From: Albimonas sp963977235
GTDB taxonomy: Bacteria > Pseudomonadota > Alphaproteobacteria > Rhodobacterales > Rhodobacteraceae
Length of the DNA stretch: 64,000 bases
Direction of reading: 5' to 3'
Assembly (NCBI RefSeq): GCF_963977235.1
Contig: NZ_CAXBOD010000010.1
Location: forward strand, 38,440 to 102,439
Shown here piece by piece: positions 8,601 through 20,600 of the stretch (position 1 is the stretch's first letter; every line of letters starts with the position of its first letter). The translations under genes were made by a program, and so were the position numbers. Under the pieces are notes generated by a model, which saw nothing but the letters and a program-made list of their open reading frames with translations, made no database searches and was not told where the DNA came from.

Positions 8601-11600
8601 GGCGATCCGGACACGTTCGGCACGGGGGGCACGGCCGACGTGACCTCGGTCGATCTCGGCTTCGGCGACCGGGTGCGGCTGACCCGCGGCTACGAGGCGG
8701 CGGGCGACGGCGCCGGCGCCCAGGGGCTGATCTACCGGTTCATGGGCGACGCCGCGAGCGGCGTGAACCTCGACGAGACCGACTTCACCAACCTCGACCT
8801 CTGGCAGGAGGTTCCCGAAACCTCCACGATTCCGACCGGTTACAATCTCACATCCTCGGATTCCATGGCGCTGGGCGCGACCCTCTCGCGCAACCAGATC
8901 GACGTCGAGACCGAGGCCCGGATCCTGCGCGGCGACGTGGTCGCCGAGCGCGACGTCAGCGTCTCGGCGACACAGGACGCCGACATCGAGGCGGTGCTCG
9001 ACACCAGCGTCGAGTCCTCGGGCGGCAGCGTCTGGGGCACGGGCGAGTCCGTGGCGGGCAACGGCGTCCTCGCCTTCAACTCGGTGCAGAACGAGGCCAC
9101 GGCGCGGGTCGAGGACGGCTCCGCCACCGCGGGGCGCCACGTCTCGGTGACCGCGGCGAACGACGGGCGGCTGGCGGCGGAGATCCACAACGCCACCACC
9201 TCGGGGGCGGACGCGGTCGGGATCGTGGTCGCGTTCAACACCGTGGGCTACCGGCCGGGCGACATCGTCACCCAGGCGCTCGACACCTACTACAAGACCG
9301 ACATCGCCAGCGAGGACCCCTCGGACGTCACGGCGCGGGTCTCGGGCTTCGCGATCCACGCCGACGGCTCGGTCGCGGTCACCGCGCAGAACGCCGCGAC
9401 CCTCGACGCGACCATCGACACCCGGGCCAAGGCCGACGCGGCCGCCTTCTTCGGCGCCAGCGGCTTCGCGGCGACGGGGGTGATGGCCTCGAATCGGATC
9501 TCCGCCTCGGCCGTCGCCGAGATCGTCGAGCTCGAGGGCGCCGCGATGGGCGTCGTCGGCAGCCGGACCGAGGACACGCCCGACGCGAATTTCCTCGACG
9601 ACGTCACGGTTTCGGCGACAGACGCGGTGCTGCTGAAGACGCGCACCGACCTCGACACCACGGTCAAGAAGACCAACGACCTCGGCGCCGGGCTGATCAA
9701 CGACTTCGCGCAGAGCCTGCTCGACAATTACGAGTACACCGACGAATCCGGCCTGCAGACGCTGGAATTCGGCGACCGGGTCTGGGTCGGCAGCGACGTG
9801 CCGGGCGAGGAGAACACCGGCCAGCTCTATCGCTGGATGGGACCCGACGGGACCGCGCTCGATCTCGGCGCGCTGCCCGCGGATCGGGCCTATGACGACC
9901 CCGACTGGTGGAAGGCCGTGGACGCGACCAACGTCGTGCCGGGCGTCGTCGCCTCGTCGCTGATGAAGGCGCTGGACCTGTCGGCGGGCGATTCCGAAGC
10001 GCTGACGGGTCTGGTCACCCGCAACGAGGCCACGGGCGGCGCGCTCGCGCGGGTCGAGAACATCGACATCGTGGCCACCGGCGACGTGACCGTCACGGCG
10101 ACCGAGCGGGCGACCCTGTCGGCGATCGAGACCTCCTCGATCGCCGCGGTGAAGGCCACGGGCGGCATCCTCGCGATGAACGAGCTGAATTCCTCGGCCG
10201 AGGCGAAGGTGGTCGACAGTTCCCTCGACACCACGGCGGGGACCGAGGGCGACATCACGATCTCGGCGCTGAACCTGGCGGCGCTCGACGCGAAGGTGCT
10301 GACCTCGATGACCGCCACGACCGAGGGGGCGGCGGCCACCATCGCGCTGAACGCGGTGGGGTTCGATTCCTCGATCCTGTATTTCCAGGTCTTCGACGCG
10401 CTGCTCGGCTCGGACTACCTGCTCGAGAAAACGCCGGCCTCGGCCACCGCCACGGCGCTGAACGCCGACCTGCTGGCCAGCGGCGACGTCTTGGTCACCG
10501 CCGACAGCCGCGAGACGCTGTTCGAGTTCGACAGCGCCGAGGTCGAGGCGACGGCCCAGGCGCTGGATGACGCTGGGACCGCCGAGGGCGATTCCGACGA
10601 CGAGGATGGCGACGCCGCGATCCTTGGCGCGCTCGCCGACCGGTTCGCCGCCGAAGGGATCGAATTCGACGCGCAGGGTCTGAGGGTCGAGACGGTCGAG
10701 ACGGGCGCCTTCTGGTTCGTCACCGACGCCGAGGGCCGGGCCTGGCAGGTCAAGCGCGACTTCGGCGCGCTGGCGGGCGACGCCTCGGACGACGTTCTGA
10801 CGGTGGCGCTGGTCAACATCGTCAACGCCCGCGTGGGCAATGAGGTCGCCCAGGAGGTGACCAACAGCAAGGTCCTTGTCGACCGCATGCTGGCCCAGCA
10901 GAAGCTCGACAAGTCCAAGGACACCGACAAGAAGCTCAAGTACGGGTCCAACGGCCAGGCCTCGGGCGGGGCGCTGGCGACGAACCGGATCAACTCCTCG
11001 ACCTCGGCGGTGATCACCTCGGTCGGCCACGACTTCGAGTCCTCTCAGACCGTGGACGCGCTGCGCACGGGCGACCGGGTCCTGCACGGCGGCCAGGTCT
11101 ACGAGTATGTGGGCGAGGACCAGGCTCCGGTCGAAAGCTTCGACTACACCAGCCGCACTCGCCTGCTGGCGGTCGACGGGCCGATCACCGTGCGCCTTCA
11201 CGAGGATGCGGGCGGCTTCGCGCAGGGCGACATCCTGCGCTACGACGGCCCCGGCATCGCCGCCGAGCCCACGATCGCCAGCGACGCGAGCCCGGCAAGC
11301 CTCGCGACCGGCGCCCTCGTCGAAGTGGCCGCCGACACCGGCGATTTCGCCGCTGGCGCGCTGCTGCGCTACACCGGCGACCCGGTTGCGGCGCCCGACA
11401 TCGCGGCGCTGCTGGTCTCGGCCCCCGGGGACTTCGAGGTCTATGACGGCGAGGATCTGAGCGCGCTGATCGCCGATCACGCCGCCGACTGGACGCAGAT
11501 CAACGCGCCGATCGCGGTCAACCTCGCCAACGGGGCGCAGAGCTACGCCACGAACGACGACTGGCGCGCGGCCTCGGTCTTCGGCGGCGGCACACTCGAG

Positions 11601-14600
11601 GCGGGCGGCGCGGTCACTGTCGACGCGGTCGACAGCGCCAACGTGGTGGCCAACATCTCGCTCGATGTCTCGTCCTCGGTCTCCAACAACGTCGACGGGC
11701 TGGTCGGAGTGGCGGTCGAGCTGCTGAGCGCCGACTACGACTACACCACCAATTCCGGCGCGCAGACCGTCACCGAGGGCCAGCGCGTGCGCGTCGCGAC
11801 CGAGCATGGGGGCGAGGCCGCCCTCAAGACCCGGGTGTTCGAGTGGCAGGGCCCCGCGCCGCTGGCCGTGACCGACTGGGACGCGGTCGACTTCGGGGCC
11901 GGCTGGGTCGACGTCACCACGCTCGACGACGTGCTGGCCGACGCCTTCCCCAATGTTGGGAACCTCGCCGACAGCAACTCGCGCGCCGTGGGCGGGCTGA
12001 TCGCGCTGAACGACGCGCGGGGCGAGGTGTTCAGCGCCGTGATCGGCATGGACGTCGAGGCCGGCGGCCCCGTCTCGGTCACCGCGCAGGCGCAGACGGC
12101 GATCCTTTCGACGCTGCTCTCCAACGTCTCCTCCTCGGGCGGCAGCGCCTGGGGCACGGGCGAGAGCCTGGCCGTGAACGGCCAGATCGCCACCAACCTG
12201 GTGCAGAGCCAGGCCGAGGCGCTGGTGCTCGACAGCGAAATCGCCGCCACCGGCGCGGGCGCGCTGGGCGACGTCACGGTCGCCGCGCGCAACGCCGCCA
12301 CGCTCGACGCCACGCTGGCGCCCTCGACCAAGGCGGGCGACACCGCCGTTTCGGTCACGCTGGCGTTCAACACGCTGGGGTGGGAGAGCTCGAACGTCCT
12401 CTTCAGCCTCGTCGAGACGGTGCTGACCGATCCGCTGATCTCCGAGGAGCTGCTGGGCGGGCTGACCTATTCCTCCGCCCGCGCGCAGGTGCTGAATTCC
12501 GACATCGACGCCGCCGGCGCGGTCGCCGTGACCGCGGAGTCCGATGAGCTGCTGAACGCGACGCTCTCGAACTCCACCGTCTCGGAGGCCTCCGCCCTGA
12601 AGGGGGCCGAGGGCAAGTCGATCGGCTTCGCCGTCGCTTCGAACAAGATCGCGGGCAAGGCGGTCGCGGCGATCGACAATTCCGGCGCGGCGGCGGGGAC
12701 GCAGGTCTCGGGCGACCTCGGCGTCTCGGTGGTTGCGCGCGACGACATCCTGGCCTTTGCCAACACCAAGCTGACCTCGGACAGCTCCACCTCCAACGAC
12801 GGCGGCGCGGCGGTCTTCCAGGAGACGCTGAACGACCTGACGCCGGCCGACTGGGTGGCCACCGACGACGCCCAGAGCGTGTTCCTCCAGCATGGCCAGC
12901 TGGTGCGCCTGTCGGACGACTTCTCCGGCGCGGGCGAGGCCGGCAAGGTCTATGTCTGGATGGGCGACGACGACGTCGAAACGGACCTGGCGGGGGCGAC
13001 CTACACCGATCCGAACTTCTGGAAGGAGTTCGCGCTCTCCTCGATCGTGCCGACCGGGTTCAACGTCTCGGATTCCAACTCCACCGGCGCGGCCGGGCTG
13101 CTGGTCTACAACGAGCTGCGCGGCGGCGCGACGGCGCGGGTGATCGAGGCGGAGCTGCGCGCCTCGGGCGGCGCGATCCTGGTCGAGGCGGTCGAGAACG
13201 CGCGGATGGAGGCCAGGACCGACTCCATCGCCTCCTCCTCGGGGGGCAGCGCGCTGGGCGAGGGGACCTCGCTGGCGGTCAACGGGGTCATCGCGACGAA
13301 CCTGCTGCTGGCCTCGGCCGACGCCTCGGTGGCGGACTCCGATCTGACGGCGGGCGGCGGCGCGGATGGCGACATCACGGTGCGCGCGACCAACACCGGC
13401 GAGCTGATCGCCGAGACGCTGGCCGACACCTCCACCGGCGACACCGCCGTGGGCGTGTTGATGGCGATCAACAGCGCCGGCTGGTCGCCGACCTCGCGCT
13501 ACCTGCTGGCGCTCGAGGCGCTGATCGGATCGCCGGAGGTCTCGGACGCCGAGTTCACCGACAGTTTCGCGGGCGAGCAGCCCGTCTCGGCCACCGCGCG
13601 GGTGATCAATTCGGACCTCGACGCCTCGGGCGCGGTGCTGGTCGAGGCGACCAACACCTCGCTGATCGACGCGGACACCTCGGGGGACGCCACCTCCTCG
13701 GCCGGCGCGCTGACCGGCGCCTCGGGCAAGGCCTTCGGGGCGGTGATCGCCTACAACCGTCTGTCGTCCGAGAGCCGCGCCATCCTCGACGTGGCCGACT
13801 GGCGCGAGGGCGACGGCAAGCGCTGGGCGCGCACGGGCGAACGGTTCGAGACCGAGGCCGGCGCGATCTGGGAGCTGACGGGCGAGGACATGCGCGTCGA
13901 CTTCGACGGGTTCGACCCGTCCGCGGACGACGACTGGACCCTGGTCGCGGGCGGCGCCGCGCAGCGCAACGACGTGGACGGGCACGAGGGCGTGACGGTG
14001 TCGGCGACCGACTCCGCCACGCTTCAGGCCGACAACACGATGGAGGCGATCACCACCGTCTCCAACGACGGCGGCATCTCGACGGCGCTGGGCGCGCTCG
14101 ACAGTCTCGCCAACGAATACCAGTTCACCCAGAACTCCGGCGAGCGGCAGATCCGCTTCGGCCAGAAGGTGCTGCATGCGGCGGGGACCGAGGATCCGGC
14201 CGACGACACGCTCTACATGTTCGTGGGCGAGGATCCCAACGACGCCAGCGACGACACCGACGGCTATGTGACGGTCGACCTCGCGACCACCGACTTCACC
14301 GACGAGACCCTGTGGAAGGAGATCGATCCCGTTGATCTTGCAGGGATCTTCGGGATCCTCAACGACGTCGGCTTCAACTTCAACATCTCCGAGAGCGACG
14401 CGACCGCCGCGGGCGGGCTGATCTCGCTCAACGACCTGCGGGCGGATACGGACGCCATCGTGGGGCGCTCGGACGTGGACGCGAGCGACGGCTCCATCGC
14501 CGTGACGGCCACCGAGACCGCGACGGTCGAGGCGACCAACACCGGCATCGTGAAGGCCGACGGCGGCTCGGTCTTCGCGGCGGGCGAGGAGTCGAGCACC

Positions 14601-17600
14601 GTGCTCGCGGTCAACGCGATCATCGCCACCAACACCGTGCTGGGCGAGGCCCGCGCCATCGCCCGCGACGCCGCCATGACCGCGCTCGACGCCGCGGGCG
14701 GCGTCGACGGGGGGGATCTGACGGTCGCGGCGACCAATGCCGCGACCATCGAGGCGACCACCACGACCACGACGCGGGTGCAGGGCGGGGGCGGCGATTC
14801 CATCGGCATCGGCGTGGCGCTGGCCTTCAACTCGGTGGGGATCGCGCCGCAGAACGTGCTGTTCAACACCGTGGACGCGCTGCTGGGGACCTCCATCGGC
14901 GACGTCGACCGGGCGCGGGCCTATGCGGCCATCGAGGGCGGCTCGGCCGTGGCCGACGACGCGCTGAGCGTGACCGCGACCAACGCCGGGACCATCGAAG
15001 CGCAGGTCGAGAACACCGTCATCGTGACCTCGGTCTCCATCGGCTCGAGCGAGGACGAGAAGGCCATCGCGGTGGCCCCTATCGTGACGCTGAACCGCGT
15101 CGCCTCGGGCGCCGTGGCCAACGTGGTCGAGGCGGACGAGCTGCGCTCCAACGCCGGCGCGATCACCGTCAGCGCGGCCGACGCCGCCACGATCCGGGCC
15201 GAGGTTCTGGCGGCGTCGGCCTCGGTTTCGCTGAACCTGGGGTCGGGCAAGTCGCTCAGCGTCGCAATCGCGGCCTCCATCGCGCGCAACCAGATCGACG
15301 CGCTCGTGGATGCGGCGATCCTCGGGACAGGGACGGACGCGCTTCCGATCTCGGCCGCAGGAGGCGTGTCTGTGCTCGCCTCGCAGGATGCCAGCGTCAC
15401 GGCGGTGGTGCGCGCGGTCGCGGCCTCGGTCTCGGTCGGCGGCGGCGGGGCCTTCGGGGCCTCGGGCGGGGGGGCGATCTCGGCCAACGCGATCCAGGGC
15501 GCGACGACCGCGCGGCTGGTCGACAGCGTGGTGCAGGCCTCGGCCGTGAGGGTCGACGCGGGCAGCGCGGCCGTGATCGACTCCGACGTGCTGGCCGCGG
15601 CGGTCACCGCTTCGGGCGGGCTGAACAACACCACCGCGGTGGCGGTGGGCCTGTCCATCGCCGAGAACAACATCGGCTTCGGCACGGTGGCGGTGGAGGA
15701 CTCCGACATCCTCGCGCCGGCCGAGGTCTTCGGCTCCGACGAGACGGTGGCGCTGGAAACCGGCGACGTGGTGCGCATCGTCGGCGACTTCCTGCGGCTG
15801 GGCCAGGTGTTCGAGTTCGTGGGCGAGACCCCGCCCGAGGACGTGGACCTCTCGCTGCAGGACTATTCGAACCCCGACCTGTGGAAGCGGATCGACATCG
15901 CCCGCAGCGGGCTGGTCACCCAGGCGCTGATGGAGAACACGGCGCTGCTCGACAACGGCGCCGCGGACGCGGACCTGGCGGTGGAGGCGACGGGCGATCA
16001 GTCGATCTCGGCCTCGGTTCTGGCTGCGGCCGGCGCGGTGGCGGTGGGGCTGGGCGGCAACGCCGCGGCGGTCTCGGCGGCGGGCGTGTTCGCGCGCAAC
16101 CGCATCGGCTCGGACGTCTCGGCGCGGGTCTCGGGCGACGATGCGCCGGGCAGCGCGAGCGACGGGATCGTGGTCTCGCGCGCCAGCGTGAGCGCTGAGG
16201 ACACCTCCTCCATCGGCTCGCTGGCCGGGGCCGCGGCGATCTCGGTCGCCATCGGCTCGGGCAACGCCACCAGCGTCGCCATCGGCCTCTCGATCGCGAT
16301 GAACGAGATCGAGAACGACGTCTCGGCCGAGATCGTGAACGTGGCCGCCTTCGAGTCCGCCGGCACGGACGCAAGCGACGACGTGACCGTCGCCGCAACC
16401 ACCCGCGGCGGCGAGGTGACCACCATCGCCGCGGGCGACCTCAGCCTCACCGCGGCCGAGCTGTATGACGCGGCCGAGGAGACCCCCGACGACGACTCCA
16501 CCGCAGGGACCGACGAATACCAGGACGACGCGGATGGGGACGCGCTGGCGCTGGCGGCGCTGACCGCCGACCTCAGCGCGGCGGGGCTCGACATCGCCCC
16601 CTCCGACATCCTGCGCTTCGCGAAGGCGGCGGATGACGCGGGCTGGACCCTGATCACGCTTGACGGGGTCGTGCACCGGCTGAGCCTGTCGGACACCGGC
16701 GACCTTGTGGTGGAGCGGGCGACCGTCTCCTCGGTCTCGGCGGCCGCGGCATTTGCGGCCTCGATCTCCGGCGGCAATCCGGTGGCCGTTGCGGGCGCGG
16801 GCGCCTACTCGCAGAACGTGATCAACTCCACCACCTCGGCGCTGATCGAGAACAGCGATCTCGACGTCGAGGGCGATGTCAGCGTCACGGCGCAGAACGC
16901 GGCCTCGATCCAGGCGCTGGTGGTGGCGGCCTCGCTGTCGTTTGCGGGCGGATCGGGCAACGCGGTCGGGGCCTCCATCGGCGTCTCGGTGGCGCGCAAC
17001 TTCATGGGCAGGGAGCGGGACGGCGGTTCCGCCGCATCGGGCGTCTCGGCCGAGATCGTGGACAGCCGGGTCGACGCCGAGGGCGCGCTGGCGGTGTCGG
17101 CGAGTTCCACCCAGACCATTGAATCCATGGTCGTGGCGGGCTCGGTCGCCATCGCCGCGGGCGGGGGCAACGGGATCGGCGTGGCGGGCTCGGGCGTCGT
17201 GGCGATCAACGAGATCGACAACGACGTGCGCGCGGCCATCTCGGGCGACGACGGCGGCGCGAGCCCGGCGATCGCCGCCGACAGCATCACGGTGGACGCG
17301 GACGACGCCTCGGCCATTTCCGCGCTGGCGGCCGCGGTCGCGGTGTCCGGGGCCTTCTCCGGCGGCGCCTCGGTGGCGGTGTCGCTGGGCGTCTCGGTGG
17401 CGATGAACACCATCGAGGGCGCGACCGAGGCGGTGATCGAGACCCTCGACGCGGGCCTCGAGGCCGAGACCGGCCTGGTGCGGGTCGAGGCGACGGACAG
17501 CTCCGAAATCACCGCCCTGTCGGCCGCCGCGGCGGTGGCCTTCGCGGTGGGCGGCACGGCGGGGGTCAGCATCGCGGGCGCCGGCGCCTGGTCGGAGAAC

Positions 17601-20600
17601 ACGATCCTCTCGGACGTCCGGGCGCTGGTCGACGGCTCGGACGTGGAGGCGGCGGGCGACGTGACGGTGCGCGCGGAGTCCCTCGGCGAGGTGACCGCGC
17701 TGGTCGCCTCGGTCGCCTTCGCGCTGGGCGTGGGGGGCACGGCGGGCGTGGCCCCGGCGCTGGGCCTCTCGGTCGCGCGCAACTTCATCGGCTTTGGCGA
17801 GCGGACGGTGGCGGGAACCCCCATCGGCACGTCGACCTTCAACTTCTCCACGCTGGCGCTGGAGGCGACCGAGATCCGGCTGGGCGATCTCGCGGCCGCC
17901 GACCACGCGGGCGCCCCCGCGCCGACGCTGGTCGAGATCTCGGACGGGGTGCGCGAGGGCGACGTCTACGAATACGTGGGCGCGGACTACGACGTGCTCG
18001 ACCAGGAGAACGAGGATCTGTTCGACCGGCGCAACGACGTGGTGCGCCTGCAGGACCTCGATTTCGGCAACCCCGACGCCTGGAAGCTGGTCAGTCGCGG
18101 GGCCGCGCCGGGCGAGGTCTCGGCGCTCGTCAAGAATTCCTCCATCGAGGCGGGCGGCGCCCTGAGCGTGGACGCCGACAGCGCGCAGAGCATCGTCTCG
18201 GCCGTGCTCGCGGCCACCGCGGCGGTGTCGGGCGGGACGGTGGGCGTGGGCGTCTCGGGCGCCGGCGCGGGGTCCGAGAACCGCATCGCCACCGACGTGA
18301 TCGCCGCGATCGACGGCTATGTCGGCGAAACCGACAGCCCCGACGGGACCACCGAGATCATCGCCGAGGGCGTCTTCGTCGAGGCCAACGACGATTCCTC
18401 CATCGACAGCTTCACCGGGGCGGCCGCGATCTCGGCCTCCTTCGGCGGCGTGGGCGTGGGGGTGTCGCTGGGCGTCGCCGTCTCGATCAACGAGATCGCC
18501 AACGACGTCACCGCGCAGATCGTGGGCGTGCGCCACGTGGACGCCGGCGCCGGGGGCGTTTCTGTCGTGGCCAAGAGCCCCGAGACGGGCGCCGCCCCGC
18601 TCGATGTCTCGGGCCTGGCGTTGCTGCCGACCGGCTACGGCCTTGTCGCGCCGACCTATTCCGACGACCCCGACGAGGATGACGGCCGCCTGCCGGAGGA
18701 CCCGAGCGCGGCCGACTATCTCGACAACGTCGCCACGCAGGACGTCTACGCCGACCAGGACGACGACACGGCCGGCGTGCAGGACGGCTCCGGCGCCACC
18801 ATCGCCGGCGCGGTCGAGGGCGAGCAGACCGCCGCCGACGCCGCCCGCGACGCCATCGTGCTGGGCGCGGTGCGCGACCTGCTGGCGGCCGCGGGCGCGG
18901 AGATAGAGGGTTCGGTCCGCCTCGCGGTGATCGAGGCGGGCGAGGCCTGGGTCGTCGTGGACGAGCGGGGGCGCGCCTGGAATCTGTCTCGCGACGGGTC
19001 GGCCTTCACGGCCGAGCGCGCCTCGATCAACGCCATTTCGGCGGCCGCGGCGCTGGCGATCTCGGCCGGCGGGCTGGGGGTGTCGGTGGCCGGCGCCGGG
19101 GCGGTGTCGATCAACTCGGTCCTCTCGAGCGTGGACGCGCATATCGCCGACGTGGGCCGCGTTGACAGCGACGGCGGGGTCGAGGTGACGGCGCAGAGCG
19201 CCACCGGGATCAACGCCGCGGTGCTGGCCGCGGCGGTCTCGGTCGCGGCGGGCGGGGGCGCGGTGGGCGTCTCGATCGGCGTGGGCGTGGCGCGCAACTT
19301 CCTGGGGCGCGACATCGACGGCAATCTGGCGGCGGGCGCGGGCGACGTGACCGCCTATGTCGCCGACACCAGCCTTCAGGCCGACGGCGCCCTGTCGGTG
19401 CAGGCGGAGGCGGAGCGAACCATCCGCTCGGTCCTCTTCGCAGGCGCGGCCGCGGCTGCGGTCGGGGGCTTCGGGGTCGGCGGCGCGGGCGCGGGCGTCA
19501 GCGGGCTCAACCAGGTCTCGAGCAACGTCGACGCCTGGATCGAGGGCGACGGCGCGGGCGCCTACGGCTTCGAGGAGGGCGTGAGCGCGGGCTCGGTCGA
19601 GGTCTCGGCCGAGGAGGTCTCGCGCATCGAGGCCGCCACGGCCGCGGTGGCGGTCGCCGCGACCCTCGGCTACTCGGCGGGCGTCTCGATCTCGATCTCC
19701 GTGGCGCTGGCCGAGAACGAGATCTCCGGCGGCGCCCATGCCGAGATCCGCAGCGCGAGCGTGATCGCGCACGACGGCGGCATCGTTGTCGAGGCCGACG
19801 ACCGTTCGACCGTGCGGGCCTTCACCGCGGCGGCCTCCTTCGCGGCCGGGTTCTCGCTGGGCGCAGGGATCGCGGTGGCCGGGGCAGGGGCCTCGGCGGT
19901 CAACACCATCGCCACGACCGTCAGCGCGGACGTGACCGACGCCAGCCTCACCGCCGAGGGCGGCTCGCTGGGCGGGGGCGACATCCGGGTCGAGGCGACG
20001 AGCGAGGCGAGCATCGAGGCGCTGGTGGTCTCGGCGGCCGTGTCGCTGGGCGTGGGGCTGGCGGGGGTGGGCGTCTCGATCGGCTCGTCGCTCGCGACCA
20101 ACAGCATCGGCGACGGGACCACGTCGGGCGTCTTCGCGCGGGTCTCGGGCAGCCGGATCGACGCGGACAACGACCTGACCGTGCGGGCCGAGGCGGACGC
20201 CGCCATCGACGCGGACGTGGCGGGCTTCTCGGTCGCCATCGCCGGCGGCTTCGTGGGGGCCGCCTCGGCCACCCAGGTCACGCTCGCCGCCAACGCCATC
20301 GCCTACGCGGTCGAGGCCTCGATCGAGGATCAGCTCGGCGAGGGCATAGCGGCGCGCGACGTGACGGTCGAGGCGATGGACGACGCGCAGATCGACTCCT
20401 ACGTCGGCGCCGCCTCCATCGCAGGCTCGGCGGGCGCCTTCGCGGGCTCGATCTCGATTGCGGTCGCCGAGGCCGCGAACACCGTCGCGAACTCGGTCGA
20501 CGCGACCGTCAAGAACGTCGAGATCGAGGCGCGCGACCTGACCGTGACCGCGCTCGACGAGGGCGAGATCCGCGGCGCGGGCGAGGCGGCGGCCGTTGCG

